A stretch of 64,000 nt of DNA from Chlorops oryzae (Eukaryota > Arthropoda > Insecta > Diptera > Chloropidae), in assembly GCA_020466095.1 (NCBI GenBank), contig CM035807.1, forward strand, positions 61,757,812 to 61,821,811. The letters are read 5' to 3'. The position numbers and the translations under genes were made by a program. The first letter of the stretch is position 1. Each line of letters starts with the position of its first letter. The notes under the pieces were generated by a model. That model was given only the letters and a program-made list of their open reading frames with translations. It made no database searches and was not told the origin of the DNA. This document shows positions 10,067 to 21,400 of the stretch, piece by piece.

Positions 10067-11315
10067 TATAACGGAATAAATTTAACGAAAAGGGGAGAAA
10101 ATATGGCTGGGAAATCGCCTGACCACACAGGATTATTTATATTTATTTATTGTTCAATATGCAACCGTGGCAGCGAATATTCAATATTTCTGCGTTGCGA
10201 TATAAATTTCCTAAAATCCCGTAAAATTGTATTTTCGATGGATAGGGGCGACCAATGCCGGTTATAGCGCCTCCAATAATTTTTATAAGGCTCCGTGAAT
10301 ATTGGAGTATTTACAGTTTTGCTCGGCGTGAAGTCAGCGACCACTGCTGTGTGTAGCGTATTTGCAGGAACTGGTTTATCAATTATTTTCGACTCCAATT
10401 GAATTCCATAAACCAAACGGGGAGAAAAATAATCAGCAGGGACACCGATGCGAACGGTGCTGGTTGTAGCGTACTAGCGGAAAAGGTTGGAGAAATATTT
10501 GTCGTCTTCAACGTAATTCTTTGAGAAATTATAAATATAAACGAAATCGCACAAACCATAATAAGGACGACCAATGCCGGTCGTAGCGTATCGGAATAAA
10601 GCAAGACCTCCTTTATTCGCAACACCTTACCTGCAACCCCAATTCAATTAAAACACAAGTAGCAAATATTTTTTAAAGATTAAACGCAACGCGAATACCG
10701 AATATTCGTCAACGGCAAAAATAAGCGCCAATAGAATCGACCAAAGCAAGCTGACTTCGCGCTAAGGTATGTATGTATGTCTCTTCGCTTGTTTTTCTCT
10801 TCGATGCTTAACGCAATCAAGCCTTTATTGCGTCCAGCGAACACGTAAGTATGTACGTCCGTGTGTGTATGAAATGACTATATACGACTTGTTTTAGTCG
10901 AAGCAACGAATGCAACAGCCAACAACAACAACTGCCGCTCACTGATCGAGTAACTCGCTATCTACTAGACTCAGCGACGAAACGCAGCACCGACAAACAG
11001 ACGGCTTGGCGCCGGTCGCTTGTTGTTGTTGTTGCTCAATTTTCGCAGCCAAATTTGTTTTTTTGGTTGCTGTTTTTGTTCTTCGAACTGGCATTCAGGT
11101 ACGCGTCAATGTTGCTTAGAAAGGGAGGGGGAAAAGGTCGGTCCACCAGCTTGGCGCGTGATTATGCACTTGTGGTTTTGTAGTGCGGGAATGACACCTG
11201 AAGGGCACTCAAATTCCCCTGCACGTGGCCGGCGTGGACTGATTTTTTCCAGCCCTACTTCTGAAAAATGGTCCACCAGAGTCTGATTCCAGACTCCTGG
11301 CACAGGATCGCCAAA
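10067..11315 (-). other. BEL-A untranslated leader
   Basis: This is a stretch of about 1.25 kb between the BEL-A Gag start and its LTR. On the minus strand the LTR would end GTACA at 11316, followed directly by TTTGGCGATCCTGTGCC, a plausible primer-binding site. Three degenerate copies of a GACCAATGCCGGTCGTAGCG-like unit occur near 10249-10275, 10440-10475 and 10565-10595. No convincing gene is present; the 100-codon minus frame at 11106-11408 crosses the binding site and LTR and is judged incidental. Confidence 0.5.
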
Positions 11316-12080
11316 TGTACAATTCACCCTCGTCGAGGGAAGATCAAGAGAAGGAAAAAGTGGAACGTGCCTTGATTTCTTCGGAAGGCGGTGGGACGTT
11401 GGGTTCAACTCCGGTGCGATGGGATGAAGAAAGCGCGTTGATCGGGATGTTGGTTGGATTAGCGATCACGCGGCGCGTCTTCGCGTTTAAATGTTAAGTA
11501 AAAAAAGCAAATTTAAGCTTCTTGCCGTTAAAGATGATAAAGAAAAACACAATTCGAACTTATAAGGAAACACTTCAATGCGGCTTCATGCCGAACTTAG
11601 TTTTTATAAAATATCCACAATTCGGGTTTGATTAAATGAAATTTGGGTTTGCCCTTTTTTTTTAACATTTCTTTTTGGTTTTGGGTTGTCTGGATTTTTT
11701 GTTATTTTAATTGATTTTCGGGAGTCGGATCGCACACGCGTATCGCTCGAACGGCTGATTGTTCGATAGTGCTATTCGCTATCGCTCCACTCGCGGATTA
11801 GCCGAGTTCGCTCCTTTTTTCTGGGAAGTAATGAGTAATTAATGTATTCGCCGTAAATAAGTCGGCGTTTACGCGGCGCGACAGCAACTTTGAACACACA
11901 CAATAAGAGCTTTTGAAAAAAATTTGTTCTTATAAAAAAAAAAATTTAAATGGAATGGCGTGAACCGTAAGGTGTAATCAAATAAAAGCAAAATTTCAAC
12001 TTTAAAAACGAATCTTCTAAAAAAAATATGTGCGTAAAATTGTCATGGTGAAACGACCACACAATGCGAATGTCAAAACA
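11316..12080 (-). repeat. Probable BEL-A 5' LTR, outer boundary unresolved
   Basis: On the minus strand this sequence lies immediately before the primer-binding site and ends ...TGTACA. It holds GC-rich stretches with repeated ATCGCTC/GCGAT motifs (about 11730-11800). The other LTR copy is outside the window, so the start of this one cannot be fixed. The limit of 12080 is a guess based on a change to AT-rich sequence. Confidence 0.4.
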
Positions 12081-13129
12081 TTGACTCACATCTTCTTCCA
12101 CATACGCAAGCACATGCAAAGTGCATTACTCATAAATTCTAAAAAGGGTTTGCAACAGATCTTTGGTTAAACGGTCTTTCCTATTTATGAGAATTGTTGT
12201 TGGGCAAAATTTTTGTTTACTTTAATTATAAAGTGCGGTTTTTGCCATTTTGTTCCCCAAAACCCTTTGAGGAAAGAAAAAAGGAATTTAATTTTAAACA
12301 AAAATTAATTTTAACCTTAAACAAAGGTTTTACTGGCTTATGTGTATCAGCCTTTGCCAATAAAACTAAATTTAAATCTTTAAAAAGAGTTATTATTTTT
12401 ACACAATTTCAGCCAAAAGCTTTTTTGAAAATCAACGCAAAACAAAATTTTTATACTTTTTAATTTAATTTTTAATTAATATGATAGGAATTTCTTTTTT
12501 AATCCTTAAGGGATGATAAATAAAAATTATTAAACTTAAAAAAAAAAAAAAAATTAGAAGCACAAAATATTTTAAAAATTCCGTTCATTTTATTTCGAAT
12601 TTTAAAAAAAAAAAAAAAACTGGAATGCATGGGATCAACCTAATTTGATTTTTTTTTAAAAATTTATTTTCAAGAAACTTAGGCACAAGTTTATTTCGGG
12701 AAATAAAATGGTCACCAAAGAAATGGAAGAAGGAAATAAAACGGAAAATAAAAGTTGGTGGTTTAACAAGTTCAGAATTACTACATGGTGTTTTTGAAAA
12801 ATCTTTGGAATCCTTCAAATTAGGTTTTTTACCATTAAGAAAATTGTAAATAAAAGGTACCTTTATAAATTTAAAAAAAGTGTCTAAAATTGTGGTCAAA
12901 AAAAAAAAAAAATCTTTGGAAAAACACAAAATTAAGAAAATTGAGGATTAAAATAAAGATAATTATTTTTTTTTTTTAAAATAAACCGGAAAAAAGTGTG
13001 TAAAATGAGAAAATTTTAAAAAAGAAAAAAGTGTTCATTTGTTTAAAACGGAAATTTTCCAGAATAGAAATAATAAAACAATTTTTGTACAAATTTAGAA
13101 AATATAACATTTTAAACCAAAAATTAACT
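12081..13129 (+). other. AT-rich block with long homopolymers, no gene seen
   Basis: About 1 kb of very AT-rich sequence with A-runs at roughly 12539-12552, 12603-12620 and 12898-12911, and a T-run near 12968-12978. The open frames (for example 12585-12929, minus) consist mostly of Phe/Lys/Ile and look like composition artefacts. It could be decayed repeat or a poorly polished assembly stretch. Confidence 0.5.
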
Positions 13130-14050
13130 AAACGTAAGAAAGCTAAATCGGAAGCCCGAATTTGAAATATCCAGCCTTCTTCTTATGAGCCACTAGCCCA
13201 GGGGCGGGCGTAGGGGCCACATTTTATTTCCCTAACCCTTTATTCGTTTGAACCTTGTTCTTTGAAGCTTCTACGCCTTTTACCCGGAAGTTGGAAAAAT
13301 CTCTTTTTGGGGCTCAGGGGCGGGGCCACAACAATTTTTTCCTACATTTATTGCCTTGGGACGAATTTCAAATTTGAAGATCAACGCCTTTTACTTCAAT
13401 TACGAAAAATATTCAATTGGGGAGTGGCAGTGGGTGGGCCACATAAAATTTTTTTTACACCTTTCATTCGCCTTGGTAACCAAGTTGCGAATTTGAAGTT
13501 TCTCCGCCTTTTACTTCAATTAAAAAATTCCCAGGGGCGGGCAGTGGGCGGGCACATAAATTTTTATTCTCCCTTTTTTGCCTTGGTCAACCGTTTCAAT
13601 TTAAGCTTCTCGCCTTTTACTTCACAATTTCGATAGGCCCTTATTTTTGGGCATTTGGGCCTTGAGGAAGACGGCGTCCATTTTTTTCCAAATTGTCCCT
13701 TTTTGTGTTTACCATTGAAAAATATCTCGAATGTGTTGAGTGGTTGCAAACAAGCTTTTACGAAAACACAATAAATTCATTTGTGGGCGTGGCAGTGGCA
13801 GATGTCTTCCATTTTTACTTAGGATCATACTTGGACCCCGATATACATGTGTGTCACATTTCGACTTCATTGGTTGAGCCGTTTCGGAGAAGATCCGACC
13901 ACGGACGGACGGACGGACAGACGGACATGTCTAAATCGATTCAGTTTTTGATCCTGATCATTTCTATATATATTTTTCTATATTTCCGGAACTTAATTCT
14001 CCCTGTTACAAGATTTGTTCAAAACTTATATACCCCGCTTATGGTGGGGT
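13130..14050 (-). mobile_element. Helentron-like (HINE/mini-me type) element, decayed
   Basis: In minus orientation it matches the better copies at 27175-28244 and 41826-43267. The 5' end is near 14045 (GGGGTATATAA), followed by a (GTCY)n run (13897-13930) and several degraded ~126-bp repeat units with GGCGTAGAAGC-type blocks. The 3' end (GCTGGATATTTCAAA, then AGCTTTCTTACG) is near 13130-13165. Many small indels distinguish it from the other copies. Confidence 0.7.
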
Positions 14051-14724
14051 TGAAACTAAGTCAGATAAAATATACAGGAATTTAAAGAAAAGAAAATTTA
14101 GAAGAAGAATTGTATGAATAATTATTATAATATCAAGTTCTTAATTATAGTAAAGGGTAGGCTTTGAGAAATAAAAGCGATATTGATTCAAAAGAACAAT
14201 ATCTTTATGGTTTAAAGTTTCAAAGTTGGATGCTACGTAAGAGGGATTTATGTAAAAGTGTAGAATAAATAACGAAGTACGTGCCAAAGTCAACAACCCG
14301 CAAACAACAACAACAGGCAAAAGTCGCAAAATTACCTTTTCTCATCAACCGTTTTCTAGCAACAACAGGCAAAAGTCTCAAAATTGCCTGTCTTCTTCGC
14401 CACTCCAGCCGCATGAAGAGTAATACTTCAACACAACTCAGCCGTAAACAAAAAACACCATTGATTCCACACTAACTCGTCAACACAGAGGAGAGACTTT
14501 TTTAAGAAGGGGAGAGAAGGGAGCCAACAATGACTCCCGAACTGAAATGTTTTGCACCGATCAGGCATCCATTAGCTGTGTCTTCAAGGCTAATTACAAG
14601 GTCGAATTTGACTTGCAGCGTTATCAGTTACACAGTCATCGGAAATTATTCATTCATGCTGACATTACCACACCGACAAAGTTATGCTAGCCCGTTATGC
14701 CGATTTCTTTCAAAGGGGGAGGGA
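14051..14724 (+). other. Internal remnant of an LTR element, no recognisable protein
   Basis: This stretch precedes the purine tract CAAAGGGGGAGGGA (14711-14724) and an LTR-like sequence, so it is probably the 3' end of an LTR-element internal region. It contains a ~30-bp direct repeat (CAACAACAGGCAAAAGTC...) near 14306 and 14360. Open frames are short and unmatched. Confidence 0.4.
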
Positions 14725-15345
14725 TGTTGGGAGTCACGTCTTGACTCCAACATTATTGTCCCCTCCGGCTACAACTCGGCAAACTCATAGACGCGGTTGC
14801 CCGTAACAAGAACCAAAAGCGTCAGCACTTCGATCGGGCATAATATTACATACCCAACAATAACAAAAACAAGTATCATGCCCAGCGACCAGCGATGAGC
14901 GATCGACTTGGCAGAAAACCAGACATGAAGAAAGAACAATAAAATCCAACGACACCAGAAACGCGGAAGTGCAATTCAGCACTTATGTCTGGGTAATTTG
15001 TTGTTTGGCTTATAACTGGGTCAAATGTTCTCTGACAATATCACAGCCGATCAAAAATAGTGACAAGAATAAAATGCATCATATCAAAATACTGTTGCAA
15101 CAGAGCCAAGTCAGCACTTTCACTGCATATAAGCGGAGTCTCGAGCAACGGAAAGGGAGACTGATTGTGACCGTTCCAGCAGACTTCTCGCCTAAGCGCA
15201 CATGCTAGCACGAAGTCACGACGCTTAGATCTAGAACAAGAAAGTTTAAGTAATTGTCGGGAGCTAGGATTCACATATATTTCTGTTAGACATAAGGATA
15301 TCATATTATAAATAAATGGATTGAACAATGTCAATCTTGTCTTTT
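14725..15345 (+). repeat. Isolated LTR (probably a 3' LTR), right end uncertain
   Basis: It starts TGTTGGGAGTCACG right after a purine tract. It has a TATA motif (GCATATAAGCGG near 15124-15135) and AATAAA near 15308. An inverted repeat GTATGACG/CGTCATAC (about 15367-15410) lies just beyond or at its end. No matching 5' LTR is in the window, so this is a truncated element. Confidence 0.55.
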
Positions 15346-15557
15346 ATTTAAAAGGAAAATAGGATTGTATGACGTGCGCATCTAGCCAAGTGCCACGGCG
15401 TCATACCTCTTAATCCCCATATCCTAACACAAGCTAAGATCGAAATTGCGACATTTGGCCAAGCTATCAAAATTTGGGAACAAACAAATTGAAATGCAGA
15501 CAAACTGAAGCCAATAGATCTGAAAAAATACACAAGTGCCTTTAAAAAATCAATTAA

Positions 15558-15693
15558 GGGCCGTTTTCTCATCTTTTTTTATCTGTAAGTTAAATTATCC
15601 CAATGATAATTTCATACAAAATTGATTAATAAGTCAAAGAAATTGAATTTTAACTGGCAGATAGAGCTTAAAAGTAGGATGAGAAAACGGCCC
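15558..15693. mobile_element. 136-bp MITE, PIF/Harbinger-like
   Basis: Perfect 16-bp inverted ends GGGCCGTTTTCTCATC (15558-15573) and GATGAGAAAACGGCCC (15678-15693) are flanked by the 3-bp direct repeat TAA (15555-15557, 15694-15696). A TWA duplication and GGGCC-type ends fit PIF/Harbinger. The interior is non-coding. Confidence 0.8.
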
Positions 15694-18064
15694 TAAATCT
15701 CACAGATGGGCATTTCCAAATGGACGCGACACTTAATTGAGCAATTTTAAGTCCCGAATTGAAGATTGCTCTAAATTGTGTCTTTGGTTCTCAATATTTT
15801 CGTGCGGATCATGCGGAATTTTATAATTTTCAAAGTTTGTATGCAGTTTTGAATGGCAGTCAGCTATATACGGACTCGACAAAACGTTGACTTTTCTGGA
15901 AATGCCCAGATGTGTTCATTTAAAATTCGCATATCTATAACCACAAGCCCATGCCCTATTTGAGACAACTTTCAATCTCTACATATTTAAAATATGTTAA
16001 TGGTGCGCTACAGCCAAAAAAAAATAAAGCTAAGACCTCATTGCGCTAAGAAATAATTCAAAAACGAGTTTTAGGTGAGCCAGAGGTTCGGTTGACAAGC
16101 CCAAACAAAATGGAAAATGGCGTTCCCGAAAATAAATATAAAGTCGTCAATTCTTGATTTCGATGAAGTTGTCTTGTAACATAATAATATAATTTTTATC
16201 GCCATGTCTTGTGTAAAAGAAATACACAGTGAACGGTTACAACAATACTGAAAACAAACTGCATCCTTATACATGTAAAAATATACATGGTATCCGACAT
16301 CTGCAACAGTCCATAAAGTTATAGTGCACGGCCCCCAGATAATTGACTCTTCTGAAGATAATGTTGTTTTTTTAAGCGGCAAATGCATCGGAGGCTCCAA
16401 AATTTTACAAGGAGCACAGGCTGTCAAATGTTCGTTGCAACAGCCGACTGCCCAACTTGGCTGATGTATTTAACAGGGCTATGCAATCTTCAGATCCTCC
16501 TCTCTCCAGGATTTTTCTCAAAAAAAAAATGTCAAGAAAAAATATATTCTAAAAGCTTTCTCAAGCTGTTTTAGAACCTGGAGTCACTTAATGTAGAAGC
16601 CTAACAAGAACCTAATGAAAAAAATTACAATTCGTAAGATGAGTTCCTTGAATTGAAAATATTTTCTTTCGAATGCTTCTTTATAACTATAAAACTATAA
16701 CTTTATTCTAAACCTTACGCCAAAAAAAAACTTCTGTGCCAATGAACACCGATGTGGCTTCCACAGCTTAGAAATAACTAATAAAAGTTGGCAAAGGAAG
16801 CGGGAGATGAACCCAAAAATTTAAGATTCTCGGGCGATATCTATCTGGACTTCAATTGGAAATGTCAAGTTTAAATTTTTGGCAACGAGGAAAGACTATT
16901 TATCAAATGAAAACTATTTGCACCTGATACCAAAAAAGTAAATTTTTCGTCCAAAAGAAAGCGTTCCACAGTGGGATTGCTCCATACATCGTCCGGAAAC
17001 AAAAATAAAAGGAATTGTCGTATCATAATGAAAATTGGTATGCGAAAGTCAATTAATGTCATTTAGATATAAATTTAGATTTATCGAAATCGGTGAACCC
17101 CTTTGGGTACCCGTCATAGACAGCCACAGAGGCGGATCCAAGATTTGGGAAAGGGGGATCCAAAACTTTTTGCTAGAGTCAGAAAAATAATTTTTGTTTA
17201 TTTCAAATAAATTTCACGGCTTCACAAAAAAAAAAAAAATTCTTTTAAAGTTGGTTGTCCACTCTTTGGCCCATATTTATGTACAAGTGTGAGTTAAAGT
17301 TTTGTACTCTGAGCTACCATGAAAATGTACTTTGAGATGTTGCAAGTAATACTTCCCAAAACATTATTATCCATAGATATCAGGGTGGACGCCAAATGTA
17401 TTGAAACTGTCTGCCAGTGGCTCAACCGTTTTGGTTTTTTCGAGAACTTGCGTGTGCAAAATTTTTTGGAGATAAAGCAAAGTTACGAGGTGGCGCAGTG
17501 GCCTCAAAGATAAAAAATTAGTATTTTTCATCATTCAAATATCCCTAACTTAGGAACTACTTTTCCTAGCTACACGCAATGTTCTAAGACCGAAAAAGAT
17601 CCATAAGGATCCCCACTCTTTTTCAAAAGGGGCGACTTTTTCACCTTAGCCGTGAAACTCAATCTCAAAAATGAAATGGGCTTACCATAGAAAAATTGGG
17701 AAACATTTTTCCTTTGTCCTCAACGGGGCCAATGCCAATCTGAAAAAGGCGATAATGATGCGGGACTTATTATTTCTCAGTAAGGAAACATTTTCGATTG
17801 CTTATCATACTGAGTTACTTAAATAGACTTTTCAGACTAGCAAATAAAACCAGTATTTAGCGCGCTAAATGCAGTTGTCGAAAATACCCTTTCAGACTAC
17901 ACCTATTTGCATTAAGCACCATTCTCAGTTTAAGTCAACTGCTTCGTTTGTTGAATAAGGCGGCCAACCGTCCACCATTCTGCGGAACCGTCCCGTAAAG
18001 ACAGTTGTGATTCCGTATTGCAACACCAAATAAAATATAGGTTATCCATTATATATTCGAACTA
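15694..18064 (+). other. AT-rich sequence without recognised features
   Basis: About 2.4 kb with only short, unmatched open frames (longest 16071-16427 minus, 118 codons, no motif). A short pol III A-box-like TGGCGCAGTGG near 17493 has no B box after it. It may be old repeat or host intergenic DNA. Confidence 0.5.
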
Positions 18065-18089
18065 AAGACTGTCCCAGAAATATCTGTCC

Positions 18090-18319
18090 TGTAATCTCTA
18101 AGTAAATTTGAATATGATTTTGGTGTATTTAGCTATCTTTGGGTATTTTTATAAAACTTAGTATGTGACAGCACTGTAACACAAAAAGAAAAAAACGAGC
18201 TGGCAGCACAAGAGGAGAGCTGATCAGCTGTTTTAGAAAAGTTAAAGAAGAAGGCTGTAAAAATTAAAAGCAAGAAAATAAATTGAAAGAAATTATAATT
18301 AAAACAGCATAAGATAAAA
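18090..18319 (+). repeat. Gypsy-B 5' LTR
   Basis: 230 bp, from TGTAATCTCTAAG to CATAAGATAAAA. Its match to 23255-23484 defines the ends, and the GTCC flank confirms them. It includes GGTATTTTTATAAAAC (TATA-like) and an AAAATAAATTG stretch that could serve as a poly(A) signal. Confidence 0.88.
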
Positions 18320-18408
18320 TCTTCAGGTGTGGCTCAGAACCAGGATAAGCTACCCAACCGTTTACGCTATTTTCTTTACCAAAATATAATCGGATTGAAG
18401 TGTACTCA

Positions 18409-21400
18409 ATGGATAACCGTCTCTCACGTGAAAAACTAATTAAGGCCCTCATGGCGGAAAATGTTTTTTTTCCTGATGATGCATCCGTGAGGCATTTACG
18501 ATCGTTGTATAATGACTTATTGAATAAGCCCACTGGGAACAACGCTGATGCTGCCAATGATGTGATACCTTTGCACAATGAAGATAACAAATCTGAATGT
18601 AGTGCATCGTCTGAAGAAATTCAGGTATTTAACACATGTAAAACTGATGAAGGAATAATCAATCCCGCTGTCACACCATACTCCGCGACTGCCATCACTT
18701 CGCTTTCAAACATCGGTGCTGCTGAATTGGCAATTAGTGCTGCCGCTGCCATTATGACTCCAAAAGTCACTGCTGTCCAAGGTCCCCACGCTGACACTGC
18801 TGCTGTCCTCGCCACGAATGTATCCGCTGCCAACACACCTGTGTCCACTGCCACCGCTGTAATGATGTCTAGTTCCTCTGCTGCAAATAATTCGAACAAC
18901 ACGGCGGTTACAACAAGTGCCGATGTAATTCAAGTGGAAGAAGAATTACGACTATTGAGAATGCGCCGCGAAATGCTTGAACTTAAAAAGCAAATTGAAG
19001 AATTGGAGAGCTCCAACTACACTGCTGCGACAGAGGGTCGACGTATTAATTTTGAAGAACTCGATGCAGCTGTACCAAAGTTCAGCGGTGAAAATCACTA
19101 TGACATAAAGAAGTGGTTTATTCAATATGAAGACTACACTAAAGCTAGCAAATTCAGCAAAAGGGAGCAGTGCCTTGGTGTTCGCCGCCGTCTAGAGGGG
19201 ACGGCTCGAGATTTCGCGTTCAACTTAGGCCTGGTAGACTACGACGACCTAAAAACGTCCCTCATCGATATGTTTCATCGCAATGTAACACGTCAGGAAG
19301 TTAACCGTCAACTAAAGGCTCGTACCTTACAATCAAACGAGACTTGCCTCAGTTATGTAGTAGCAATGCAATCGATTGCTGCTCAGTCGAAGATTGATGA
19401 ACAGGAGCTATTAGATATCATCATTGATGGGATCCCAGACACTAGTAACGCTGTATCTATTCTCTATGGCGCGACAAGCATTAGTGAGCTGGTGCGTCGA
19501 ATGGACCGCTATGAACAACGCCGCCCGAGGACCAATATAATCAAAGGCTCAACCAATACTGCTGCCATGACTGCTTCCAAACCGAAGACGAATACCGCAA
19601 AGAACTCCGCAGCTACAGATAAAACGGAGATTCGCTGCTTCAATTGCTCGCAATTTGGGCATTTTCAGAGTGCTTGTCCAAAACCGCTGCGACCGCCGGG
19701 TTCTTGCTTTACTTGTCATCAAATGGGACACATGCATAAGGATTGCCCGAAGTCAAAACGTAATCAACAACAATATGTAGCCGCTGTGCAATGGGAAGGT
19801 GATGCTGATGCTGCAGAGGCAATGCGCGTTATGCAGACGGTGAGGGTGGCTTTTTGTAATTTCAATCGAAACAGATGCACTGAATTCATACATTTTTCTT
19901 CCATGATTGATTCCGGTAGCCCAATTAGTCTCATCCAGAAGTCATGCATTCCATTACAAATTGAAATTTCGAAAAAATTAGTGCCAACTAAATTCCGTAC
20001 CATTGGCAAAAGAGTTATACACACGTACGGTGTGATACCAAGTTATGTAAAATTTAGAAACGAACTGAGACTTATTTCATTTATTATAATACCAGATGGG
20101 TCAATGTCAATGCCCATCATCCTAGGAAGGGATTTTATGTGGAAGTTTCGAATACAATTAGAACAAAAACGTGTAAAGAATGAAAATGAATTTAATAAAA
20201 TGTTAAGTTTAAAGTTTTGCTATAAAAGTGCATCTGATTCGAAGTTAAAAGAAGATGAAGTTGGTGACCATAGCAATAAATTGTCAAATGAAGGGGAGTG
20301 CAATGGGTTAAGCGTTATGAAAAATATTTTTACAGTGTCAAAAGATAATTTGGCCTCGGAGAGTTCTGAACAAGCCTTTTTTGAGAATTGTGCAATTGAT
20401 TTGGCTGCAACCAAGTGCGACGAACTTGACATTTGTACATCATTGGATAAACATTCTAGTAAAAAATTAAGAAACTGCATTATTGATTGTTATGTGTCTC
20501 CAAAGAATATTGAGTTTAAATCTTTTGATTATAAAATGAAAATACATTTAACAGATGATGTGCCATTCCACTGTGCGCCACGTAGGCTTTCCTATCACGA
20601 TAGAACTTTAGTTCGCAGCATTACAGATGACTTAATGTCGAGAAATATAATAAGACCCAGTCAGTCGCAATATGCGTCAGCTATAGTATTAGTGAAAAAA
20701 AAGAGTGGGGAAACTAGGATGTGTGTGGATTATCGGCCTTTGAACAAAAAGACTATTCGTGACAATTTCCCTCTCCCCTTAATAGATGATTGTATAGAGT
20801 TTTGCGGAAATAAGAAATGGTTCACGTTGCTGGATTTAAAAGACGGGTTTTACCAGTGTAGCATGGACGAAAAGTCGATACCATACACTTCTTTTGTGAC
20901 GCCTCATGGTCAATTCGAGTATTTGAAGATGCCGTTTGGCTTAAAAAATGCATCAGCAAACTTCCAACGATTCGTGTATACTATATTCAGGGATTTAATT
21001 GATTCACAAAAGGTGGTAGTGTATATAGACGACATATTGATTGCGTCGCCAGATTTTGAGTCCCATGTCGAGGTTGTGAGCGAAGTTTTGACAAGGGTGT
21101 CTGAGGCCCGTCTGGAGTTAAAACTGAAGAAGTGTAAGTTTGCATATCAGGAAATAGAATATTTAGGTCTTCGTGTGAATTCGTTTGGTGTGCGTCCAAC
21201 AGATGATCATGTCCGTGCCATTAGTATGTACCCGATGCCCACGAGTCAGAGAGAGGTACATTCTTGTCTCGGATTATTTTCATATTTCCGAAAATTCGTG
21301 CCATCATTCTCACGAATTGCCAAACCACTACGAGAATTGCTGCAAGAGGGAGTTGTTTTCAATTTTTCGGAAGAGTGCAGAAGCGCGTTCCTAGAATTAC

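Larger units (their letters stand above)
1..11316 (-). mobile_element. BEL-A: BEL/Pao LTR retrotransposon, degraded, split by Gypsy-A
   Basis: Minus-strand reading gives, from high to low coordinates, a primer-binding site, long leader, Gag, protease, RT, RNase H-like region and integrase, which is the BEL/Pao order. Gypsy-A sits inside it: BEL sequence stops at 2870 and resumes at 8566, with GCAG present on both sides. The integrase end and the 3' LTR lie beyond the left edge. Frameshifts and stops in gag, RT and the RNase H region show that it is dead. Its own LTR would begin at 11316 and extend to higher coordinates. Confidence 0.85.

Noticed and set aside
11106..11408. 100-codon minus frame
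   Set aside because: It crosses the BEL-A LTR end, primer site and leader, so it is not a gene.
12585..12929. 114-codon minus frame
   Set aside because: Phe/Lys/Ile-dominated translation of homopolymer-rich DNA with no motif.
17493..17503. SINE promoter (A box TGGCGCAGTGG)
   Set aside because: No B box follows at tRNA spacing.
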